A program made the position numbers and the translations under genes. A DNA stretch of 64,000 nt from Pagrus major. Its lineage: Eukaryota > Chordata > Actinopteri > Spariformes > Sparidae. A model generated the notes under the pieces. That model was given only the letters and a program-made list of their open reading frames with translations. It searched no databases and was not told the DNA's origin. Within the stretch, counting starts at the first letter, position 1; each line of letters opens with the position of its first letter. Location of the stretch: contig NC_133236.1 in assembly GCF_040436345.1 (NCBI RefSeq), positions 18,493,466 to 18,557,465 of the forward strand, read 5' to 3'. This document shows, piece by piece, positions 54,541 to 64,000 of this stretch.

Positions 54541-57500
54541 TGCCAAGTTGGATGTCTGTTGATTAAGTTAAACTTCACAAGGCAGATTGCTTCAAATGTA
54601 ACGCAAAACAAGCAGAATTTAGTGAAACTGAAGGTACAAAGAGTCTTTACAGGTGTAATAAAAGGAGCATTTTACAGGACCTTGCCATATGAGGTGCTGT
54701 TGACCCAGTATGTACCATTACATTCAATCTGGTGCAAATTACAGCTTTGGGCCTCACTGATTCCATGATACAGTTCCTTCAGCATTTCTATAACATCTCT
54801 GATTCGGTCTGTCAGATTGAGGCATCAGATAGTTTTGATGGACGTACAGAACAATGTCCCCACAGATAAAATCCTGACACCTGAGCTCCTGACCCCAGGA
54901 CACATTCAGCCTCTGTCTGTAATACTTTTGAGTCTCATGCATGCTCTTATCTTTCACCCACAGACACCTCTGTCCCTTTTTTTCACCTGTCACAATGTGA
55001 TTGGACAGTTGAAAACTCTGCCTCTGGCGGTCCATTTAGCACTCGGCGGTTTTTAAATAGAGGTCACATTGTGGTGCCTTGACCTCTTAAGAGGTCAGCT
55101 GGCCTGTTAATGTGGTGATTTCAGCATACCTGAGACTTAGTAGTGAAATAAGTAATTCCCAGTTTTTATTTTAATCTGCTTGGAGCACCAGATGGGTTGG
55201 GTTAAGCACAGCGGTAGATATTTTTTTAATAATCTGTCTTTTCACAGAAAAGAGCACTGACATTCAAAGTACACCTGAACTCGTCTGAACCATTTAAACT
55301 CATTTTAATATCCTGTTTATAAATCCAACTTACTTTTCACATATCTGTGCAACATCCAGCACTTTCTCTTCTGTAGTGTCACTGTTTACTCATCCTGGAT
55401 TCAATTACCATGTCCTCCTGTTCCTGGAGGGAGGGGATGCATCATCCCTTATCATTTACCTTTGATGGAAAACACAGCAATGGAATTGCTGTATCTATGA
55501 AATGTTATTTCCTGTTGTGTTGCATGCTGACATCTCTCCCCTTGGGCCCCTTTTCACTCTGAGGCTTCCTGCTCCAGACACAAACACAACCTACCACCTG
55601 ACATAACAAACCCTGTTATCCTGCTTTTTAATAATTCAACAGTGTTCAGTGAGAAAAGGGGAGCATTCAGGGGATGTTTAGGAAATTTGAAGGAAATGAA
55701 TAATGCCTTTACAGACTGGCATTTCTCACTGGGCAGGTGGTTGTAGTCAGAGTAAAACAAAAGGCATACATCTGCTGTTTACAAAAAGAATTGGTTTAAA
55801 TTCACTCTCAGTGAGACAGAAAATAGCCACAGCTGGATAAGCTTAAATACACTCAAGTGCTTGTGTGCGACAGGATTTTGTAGATGAATCTGGCTGCGTT
55901 CCAGTCAGTGTTTTTATTTCACAGCAAAGACGAGACTTAAACTGAATTTACTGCTCTGGCCACAGTGATTTATTTAGTGTGCTGACGCCAGTCCTTTAGC
56001 TTTACTCGTCCCTGTAATGTGCGGCGGGCCACTGAACCTGGATAAAGAGCTTAGACTGTCTGACCCCCTCCTGCACTCCCACACACACACTCGAAGCATC
56101 ACACAGGCACAAACACACACACATGAAATCATCACATTCATAGAGAGAGCAGCAGAGAAATATCAAGCTAAATGTTTTTTCAAAGCCAAATTGAGTCCTT
56201 CTAATGCTCTTAGTGCCACTGATATGACCCCCGGTGCTTGCAGTGGAATAGATGCATTGTATTAGCTGCATGTTTGGTCTGTTTGTCTATGGTGTTAAAG
56301 TGGGGTTTTATTCAGCTAGATGTATTTACCTGATAAAGGAGCCCTTGAAAAGGAGGAAGAAGATTGTAGCTCAAATCCAACAGGGCGTAAGACCACAAGA
56401 TAGTGTTTGATTTTCTGCAGCACTCTTATCAGAAATTAACCATATAATTAATTGAAATTACTATATTTTTAATCTGAGGTGATGATGGTTTCTCAAATTT
56501 GTTTGTTTCTCAAATCTATTTTTTAAAACTTACCAGAACAAGATTTTTAATACAAAATTTTCCATTTGTTTTACTTTTTTTAAAAAAATTCATCGGCATG
56601 CTCATCTGCTACCATTCTTTTGTGTGCATGTGTGTGTGTGTGTGTGTGTCAGTAGTGCAGGTGCCTAAATTGCTCAAATTACTGTATCAGTGGCCTGGCT
56701 TTAATGAACACTGTGATATTTGGACATTTTTGTTGCCGTCTCTGCACATCTGCTGCTGAAAAGGGAGTGATGGTACTTGAAAGAGGAAAGGGGTTGTTTT
56801 GATAATCACTTTGACTTGTTCCCCCCTTCTCACTCTCTTTAATGTGGTGTCATTATTACTGAAATGTAATTAGCTATGCTAATGGGCTGGCATTTGGACT
56901 TCCGTCTCTGCACTTATGTTGGGACTGGTAAAAATGTGCTGTAAATGAAGTGGGATGGCGAATGGAGAGAGCTGAATGGGCACGTGAGGGCTGAGTGGAG
57001 GTGCTGGAGGGTGTGATAGAGGGTGTTATTGAGTGTTAGGGCTAAAGTACTCCGGCGGAAGTGCAGAGAAGGGTTTTTTAAATTAGGAATTGTTGGGGTG
57101 AAAGAGAAGAGCTGAAATCAGGAAGTGGATAAAGAAGCTATTGGGAGGAGAAGAGGGGCAGAAAAGCCGCCAAAACCTGTTAAATCACTTTGTGTGTCAG
57201 TGTGGTGGATTATGAATGTGTGTGTGTGCATGTGTTCGGTGTGTGCTTGTGAATGTGTTTGTGCAGTATGGAGCAATTACGGGGGACCTCTCTAGTACAC
57301 AACAAAGCCTTCCATTTAGAGCATGATAGCTTTAACAGGCATGTTCCATTAACATTGTGCTGCAGAAGAAAATGCGCTATGGCAAGAGAAATCTAAAAGG
57401 CTCCTCTGTAGCAACATTGCCATTGTGACTCTCACTAGAGCTATACATACTCCCACGGTATGGTGCTGTTCTTTGAATTTAAATGTCCACCAGCTTGATT

Positions 57501-60500
57501 AATATTAAGGTGATATAATTGAATGAATGCATTACTAAATTAATACTTGCCAGCAGAATGTGTAACCTTGTACAGTACGTGCCCAGTGCCTGTCCATATC
57601 TGACCGAGCATAATCACTGCTGGTGAGTTGTGGAGTCATTAATAGATTAAGAGAGATCAGAGATGCTCAAGTGCAGAGCAGGGTCATCAGGGAGGCTGCA
57701 ATATAAAAGCCGAGCTTATGCTGAGCTTGTTCATTTTTCCTTGTCCCCACATGTCCTGTCCTGTCCTGTATTGTCCTTTTCTCTTCTTCAAACACTCTTA
57801 CAAAGAGAACATCACACACTTAAGCTTTACTTATTCACTAGGTGGCGCTGTGTCTCTGCAAACTCCTCATGAGGCTGCGTAAGAAGTCTCGGCTGCTCAG
57901 AAAGCAAATATCCTTGGGGTGAATAGATTACAATGCGAGCAGAAGCAGCGTTATTCCACCCTCCAGGAGGCCGTTTGTTTTTCCTTTAATGGCTGAAAAG
58001 AGGCTGTTCCTCCTCTCCTCAGGAAGCCTCGTACCCCGCAGACATACCTGTGTGAGCGCCGGGCGCTGACCCACGTCCAACCTTCTCAACCTCAGAGAAG
58101 GATCTGGTGTTTTGTAGGGCTGCCAGGGGCTCCATTAGGGATCCAGACCAGCTGAGGTTCAGTCTGTTTTAACCCTCCAACCCCCCTCTCCCCATTTCTC
58201 TCTTGGAAAGACTGGAACACTCTTGAGGTCTGCAGCCTAAAGGAGTCTGTCGGTGTATTCTTGCACATACAGCTAGACGTGAAATTTCTTGTCTCCTTAT
58301 CGTGGTGTGTGTGTTTGTGTGTGCAAGTGTGCGCACCTGCTCTCTTCCATCAGCTCCCATGGTGATGTCTAATAAGTCCCATGAATCCTCACCATCTTGT
58401 TTTGATTTTGTCCTGGGGTTGTTTTTCTAAACAGTTTTGCTCTCCAGGGAAGTTCAGCCTTCTCACTGTCTGCTTTACGGCCGTAAACTGAAATAATTCT
58501 CTGAAATATGCCAACATAAAACAGATATATTGTGTTTTAATAGGCTATTTGATCTTGCAGCATGGCTATAATTGGTCTTCATTATCTGTTGCTTCCTTCC
58601 AGAGTTTCTGTATTAAACCAAAATCATTGTCAGCCTTAAAATGATCCTCTTGGATGGCTTCAGCACCTTGGATAGCTCCTTCACACTTCTGAATTGAAGT
58701 GTAGCTCCCCTGGAATAATTTATTAGACAACACCTTCAACTTGGTAGACAAGTTGATTTAAATAGAAACAAATTGTGAATCAGCTCATCAGTCAATATAG
58801 TCTGTTCCATTATTTACATCATTGATATTGTGTGGGCTGCAAAAACAGCAGTACGTAAAGAACAATAGATTTCTGTCCCGCTGTAGTTTTGGCCAAAGGA
58901 TTTTCTTGCAGTGTTATTATTGAGTTGGGTTTGTGCTGTGTCCCACTGGATTCTGCTTTCCACTGGCGTAAAATTCTGTTTTCATAGTCTGGAGTGCGCC
59001 AGTAAAGGCAATGTATATGTAAATATGAAAAACAGGAGTGCAGGAATATTTCTTTGAACTCTCAGTCTGTCTATAATACCTGTACACACATACCCACACT
59101 CAGGCACATACACAAAAATCATGCTGTTTATACAGAAATGTATAGAGGACACTTGTTTCAAAAACAGGTCAGTGGAAAAGGCTCACTGTGGCTCTACAGC
59201 GACCAGTTTCAGGGCTGTTAAATGGAGGAGTGTCAGCAGTGTGATTATCAGCAGACAGATAGCGGATGACAGCTGCCATTGGTTATTGATGACTTTCATA
59301 ATTAAAATCCCTTATGGGGGGACCCAAAGAACAAAAGAGAAAATCACACAAATGATGAATGGTCCTTTCATCTTTAAGGCTGATATAAGACCCACCAGGC
59401 TATTCGGCATTAATATTGCTTTCCAGGAAACTCTCTGAATATGGTTTCAAAGAAGAGCCCAGTGCTTTTAATATTGCCAGAGCTTGTGTATGTGTCTGTG
59501 TGTGTGGGTTAGAGAATATGAGGGACAAAATATGAGGAAAACAGACAGGCTGAATAAGAGAGAGCATAGGTCAGACAGAAACAGAGATACAAATCAGACA
59601 GTGAAAAGGAGAAGAGGTTATCATACTGCACTACGCCACACAAGTATTTTCTGCTATAATTTTCCTGCAGCACTAGAGGAGGTTGGAGTAATTTTGGCTC
59701 CGTAACACAGTGCTGCTTCTGATCCAGTTCCTTGTATCAGCTGTTGTAGCCCTTGCAGTTGGAGAGTGTCTCTTTAGATGCTGAATTCACAGTAGAATTA
59801 ATGGAAGAACAATACAACCATTGTTTGCAGTGTTTATTGCTTTTCAGTCGCACAATTTCTACTGCAATACAGATCACACATTCAGATTGAATTAAGGTAA
59901 AACACACTTCACATTGTTTCCTTTGTTCTCCACTTAACCTTTATTGCCTATACGCACTTTAAACTCTCGACTTACCATGTATACCAAACCTAACCTCAGA
60001 TATTGCATTCACCTCTTTTGTATTCTGCTCTATTCAGTCAGTGCTCATTCCCCTGGAGAAAACAAACAGACAGATGTACTGTATGTGACTGTGGTTGAGA
60101 TGAAAGCGGATCCCTTTTGAAGAGCATACAGTAGCAGATCAGACAGGACCACTGTCAGTGATAGTCTGCTCCCCTGCAGGCTCTATACAGTAGAAAGCTG
60201 CAAGGCTCAGAGCACCGCATGCTATTTGTGTGGATGAGAGAGAGAGGAGAGGTGTTAGAGTACCAGCAACACATAGGGAATTCCTGCACGTCTGTCCCGA
60301 CGCTGCGTTTGAGGATTTGTATATGTGTGTGTGTGAGATGCTGTCAGAGTAGAGCTCCTACTTCCTCCCCTCCCAACCTGCTAAACGGTCCCCTTCAACC
60401 CACCCACCACTGCTCAATTCTCCCTCTCCACATCAGGACGGGGCTGCTATGACATCACTCATTCCCACGCACTCTTATTGGCTGGCCAGTGGAGGGAAGT

Positions 60501-60519
60501 GGAGTGTTCCCGCAGCCCT
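54541..60519 (+). other. syne1 intron 1, middle part
   Basis: No gene, RNA or large repeat is recognised. There are short GT runs at 56631-56650 and 57221-57235. Open frames here lack conserved motifs. Confidence 0.45.
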
Positions 60520-60658
60520 ACGGTGAGAAATTAAGAGAGAGAGAGAGAACGTGGGAGGGAAAGACCGAGTTGGAGAGGGAAAGAGAGAGAGAGAGAGGGA
60601 GAGAAAGGGACTAAGCAAGACAGATTGATGCTGAGGCAAGCCGGCACTGCGCGGCTCT

Positions 60659-60689
<31 letters not shown>

Positions 60690-61027
60690 TTACACACACA
60701 CACACACAAGCAGTCTTTGCATCACGCGTACACTCACATCACACTCCCAAGCTGCTTAACAGGCAGGAAAAACACTGAGTCTTACTGACTCTGCAGCCCG
60801 TAACAGCAGGACAGGACAGACAGGACAGCAAGACGTTAAAAAGCGAGAGGAGAACAGGAGGGTGAAGCCTTCCTATCTGCGTTTCCTCAGAGCAACAGTT
60901 TCACCGCTGTCATCTCGGGAGGTCCAGTGCTCCGGGGAGCTCTTTAAAGACACCTCCCCAAAAAAGGGGGAGAGGCAGCAAGGGCAGGAGCAAGGGCAAG
61001 TGTAGCCTCTCCCAGAGGTCGCCGTGA
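60520..61027 (+). promoter_or_regulatory. syne1: Candidate alternative syne1 promoter and 5' UTR
   Basis: Upstream of the alternative first exon lie a (GA)n-rich stretch (60534-60605), a (CA)n run (60661-60712), and then a GC-richer 5' UTR-like region. GA repeats are common at vertebrate promoters. No TATA box was identified at a convincing position. Confidence 0.4.
60661..60712. repeat. (CA)n microsatellite
   Basis: CA repeats with one tta interruption. Confidence 0.95.
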
Positions 61028-61172
61028 ATGTCCTCTCAACGCACTCATGAAAACAGGCGGGAATCGAGGCGTAGTCTCAGGTACAAGATGGCACGACGAG
61101 CAGGGGGTGAAGGCTCCCCGAAAAAGAACACATCCCTCAACCTGGTGACGGGGTTCTACCACTACCTCCGCG
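61028..61172 (+). CDS. syne1: Nesprin-1, alternative first coding exon (candidate)
   Basis: The ATG at 61028 opens MSSQRTHENRRESRRSLRY. A second in-frame ATG at 61088 begins MARRAGGEGSPKKNTSLNLV. The frame continues TGFYHYLR to a strong donor, cgcg|gtaagt, in phase 1. That phase equals that of the canonical first exon, so splicing to 63499 gives LR-DEQEAVQKRTF in frame. The basic, Ser-rich head and preceding promoter-like sequence support a real alternative N-terminus upstream of the actin-binding domain. It could instead be the first exon of an unrelated nested gene. Confidence 0.55.
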
Positions 61173-63498
61173 GTAAGTGGGACAGTGTGTGGGTGAATAC
61201 ATGTCTCGTACTGACATAGATAGTGTGAGAAAAAGAAGGCAAGAACATGGTGTGTGTATATTTTGCACGTTTTGTAGAGTGTGCTGTGTGTGTGATTTAA
61301 GGGTGGCACTGCAGTATGGACTGTATGTGCCTATTGTATGTGAGCAGTGTAATGTCCTTACAAAGTGTTTCCTGCAGGGAAGATTTTTTTTAGGGTTGTG
61401 CTGCGGTGTGTGTTAAGCAGAATGGGCAGACATTTGAAGGGGGCGTTGCCACTTTGGCAGAGTACGTGTTTGTCAGTCTGTCTGTGTGCGTGGAGGTCGC
61501 TGAGCTCTAGAGCCTACAGCAGGTGAAACAAGCAAGCCCAGCAGACAAGTACCAGTGCACTGCATGTGTCACAGCACAGCAGGCAGACTGTCAGGATGTT
61601 TGATTTCTTATCTCTCTGTTTGACCCTGTGGCGGTTCGCCTGTCTGCTTCTCTGTATTTGGATGTCATGCATTCAGCTGTCTGTCTGACTGTCTCACTGT
61701 CTGATAGATGAGATAAGATTGGAATAGACATTACCATAATGTTTCTTTAGGTTTGTTTCCTGTCACAGTAGCAATCTATCCTATGGGGAAATGAGCTAAA
61801 CAGAGATTCAGTCAGAATCGTTGCTTTACGATTTCTTTGCAGTGAGTTTGTAAATGTATTTCCCCCCTTTTTTGACCTGATCAACTAGATTTTAATGATA
61901 TTTCATTAAGGTCATCTTAACTGTGGGGGGTAAAAGTGTGAACTCAGATGCTGCAAATGAGACCAATGACGATACAGGCCAACACTAGCCGGGAAGGTAA
62001 TCAAGTGTGTTAAAACGCTGCTGCGAGGCTTAGTTGCGGCTGTTTCCCTTTGTGATATTGAAAGAATGTGAATGTGTGTGTGTGCTTAAGTGAGATTGTG
62101 TGTGCGCATAGTTCAAAGTCACCTCGTCCCTGAGACTGAGAGGCTGGCACCGCGCTCGTGCAGACATGGTCTCCATCGCACGTGCTTCTGCTCTTGGATG
62201 CGAGGGGCTAAATTTTTCTCATTCTCATCCAATATTACCGCCCATCAATATTTGATTACTCCTGGACCCAATCATAAGATTAATTCATAGAACAGGGGAC
62301 CTGCTCAGTGGCACGTATGACTATGCGTGAATGTATCTGCATTATGTATGAACAACTCCCTCCCCACCACTCTGATGCGCACACACACCCCTCACTGTTC
62401 GCATCTGCCCACAGTACCTAGTGACACACTAACCAACTTGAGTATAATCAAACCGTCAGCATTTTTCATTAAGGTGGAGGAAAGCACTGTGTCAGACGTC
62501 CTCTCTCACTGATAACGTGCTAATCTCAGACATATTACCCTGTGCCGCAGACGGGACAGAAAAAAACGCTGTCACATGTGCCAGTCACTGTACATGATTG
62601 GATCCTAAGTATCCCAGGTAGACTATAGATCTGTTTTCTATACATTATAATGGGATGTGTGGGACAATTGCACATGAACAGATGTAGCCCTTGCAGAAGT
62701 CCCAATTGTTATTGCATAGGCTGCAAATAAACAATGAATTCTGCTATCAGAAGGGAATTATGATGGCTATATTACAGAAGAAATGCATTGGTTGTTTCGA
62801 AAAGAACATGGCTCTATACTTTGTTCTCCTGTGTGTGCAAGTGTGTATATGTTTTGTATGTTTGCTCGTGCACATGTGCAAGACAAGGCTTGATATATGT
62901 CTTGTCCTCATTTAAGTTAAGTGGCTTTTTAGGGGACATCGTCAGCAGACATCTATGCTATTGATTGTGCCTTTGCTAAATGGGCTTTATCGCTGTAGCC
63001 ACCACAAACAATGCCCTTCCCCATATGTAGGTAAATCTGTACAATTAGGTGAAGGTTAGCTTTATTATTGCAGAGTACAGTATTGTTGCAACAGATTGGA
63101 TTCTTGAACTGTAGTCAGAAATGAATAAAACCCTCTTATAGATCATGGCAGATGCACATCGTCACATAGGAAGAACCACTGCCCTTCTATCATTTAAAGG
63201 GCATCTTTGAGAGCAGGATTTTCCTGTCCAACCTTAGAGGAGTCCAGCTTGTGAAAATGCCGTCTTTAAATGTCAAATGCCTTTTCTTACTACATCAGTA
63301 TAAGGTAGGATTTGATGCGACTGTGTTTAGACACATTAGACAGAAAGTAATAATATCAAAGTTAATTACAGTCACCATCCAGCTCTGCAAACCGAATCAA
63401 CTCTCCAAACAATAGACAATGAGAAGATTGTGTTTTAATCCCTGCTTTGTTTATTATTGCATGTGACTGATAGTGACGCTCTGGGCTCTGATTTACAG
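61173..63498 (+). other. syne1 intron between alternative exon and CH-domain exon
   Basis: No gene or large repeat is recognised. Confidence 0.45.
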
Positions 63499-63560
63499 AT
63501 GAGCAGGAGGCAGTGCAGAAAAGGACATTCACAAAATGGATCAATTCCCACTTGGCTAAG
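63499..63560 (+). CDS. syne1: Nesprin-1, exon opening the calponin-homology domain
   Basis: Acceptor atttacag, then EQEAVQKRTFTKWINSHLAK in frame, then donor aag|gtaaga. RTFTKWINSHLAK is the start of the first calponin-homology domain of SYNE1, which binds F-actin. The exon is 62 nt and needs a phase-1 partner upstream, which both first exons supply. Later exons lie beyond the window. Confidence 0.96.
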
Positions 63561-64000
63561 GTAAGAGAGTCTGGTTCATTCCCACTGCTACTGCCAGCAT
63601 TGTGTTGTCCCTTTACACAAACACTGGTGCTGCTGTTTGTGCATTGAAAACTTCTCAATCTCAGTGCTTTTCCACTTTCATTGCCTTTGCTCTTCCATAC
63701 TTTATCCACTGTGCTCTCTCTGATATTTTCTCCATTTGCAAAACACACTGTGGAGCTGGTCATGGGACTGACTGCGCCAGCTAAGACCACACACACAGTC
63801 ATTCTTTCTTGCATGCCTTTCACATTCCTTTTTATTCCTCCAATCTCATATAGCTTGTAGCAAGGATTTACTCTGCCTCTAATTATCAGTTTCACATTGC
63901 AGCATTTAATACACTGAATATCTCTTTTACTGGAAGCTACTGTCAGTAATTTAAGTCTTAGTAACCTATAAGCTTTCTATCTAAAATGGACCAATTTAGA
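63561..64000 (+). other. Start of the next syne1 intron
   Basis: No exon is recognised before the window ends. Confidence 0.5.

Noticed and set aside
63362-63895. 177-residue minus-strand frame
   Set aside because: Antisense to the syne1 calponin-homology exon and its intron.
1-64000. CRISPR array, operons, bacterial-type promoters
   Set aside because: The window is vertebrate nuclear DNA; no regularly spaced repeats of that type exist.

Overview
The window is vertebrate nuclear DNA, almost certainly from a ray-finned (teleost) fish. It holds intron-containing orthologues of gtf2h5, serac1, myct1 and syne1, spliceosomal snRNA genes with Pol II/III-type snRNA promoters, many CA/GT/TA microsatellites, and typical fish transposon debris (Helentron, hAT/Harbinger-like relics, LINE tails, MITEs). 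There is no bacterial-type gene organisation.

Region 1 (about 1-12 kb) is an snRNA gene cluster. One U2 gene (2561-2751) is followed by three U1 genes (4557-4720, 8024-8187, 10084-10247). The three U1 genes have identical 164-nt RNAs and sit in tandem units that differ in length because of internal deletions and a GT expansion. Each U1 gene keeps a ZNF143/Staf-like distal element at -215, a proximal element (PSE) near -60 and a 3' box. A second U2 gene, with its conserved promoter, lies 28,070 bp downstream at 30631-30821. The U1 units carry relics of DNA transposons.

Region 2 (about 11.5-30 kb) is transposon-rich. The main feature is a decayed, minus-strand Helentron (rolling-circle transposon), coding from about 20074 down to 14494. 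It has a spliced N-terminal SGNH-hydrolase-like part, a UL36-like protease-fold segment, an OTU protease, a basic repeat array, a Cys-rich/DUF6570-like segment, the C-terminal half of a PIF1-type helicase, and an endonuclease. The Rep domain is missing, and a hAT-like fragment sits at that point. Upstream, in the same orientation, a small unrecognised five-exon gene (22591-23691) has perfectly compatible splice phases. Further along is a decayed multi-exon gene of a multicopy fish family (25870-28521).

Region 3 (about 31-43 kb) holds host genes on the minus strand. These are gtf2h5 (the TFIIH p8/TTDA subunit, complete at 71 aa), serac1 (16 coding exons, lipase-like, needed for phosphatidylglycerol remodelling), and myct1 (two exons, 200 aa, single-pass membrane protein). 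Gtf2h5 and serac1 are tandem neighbours, as in human.

Region 4 (about 43-64 kb) is the 5' end of syne1 (nesprin-1) on the plus strand, head-to-head with myct1 as in mammals. The canonical first coding exon (48259-48325) and a second, in-phase alternative first exon (61028-61172) can both splice to the first exon of the calponin-homology domain (63499-63560). The long first intron carries a 1.54-kb foldback element with 430-bp arms and a perfect 73-bp palindrome inside. The rest of syne1 lies beyond the window.
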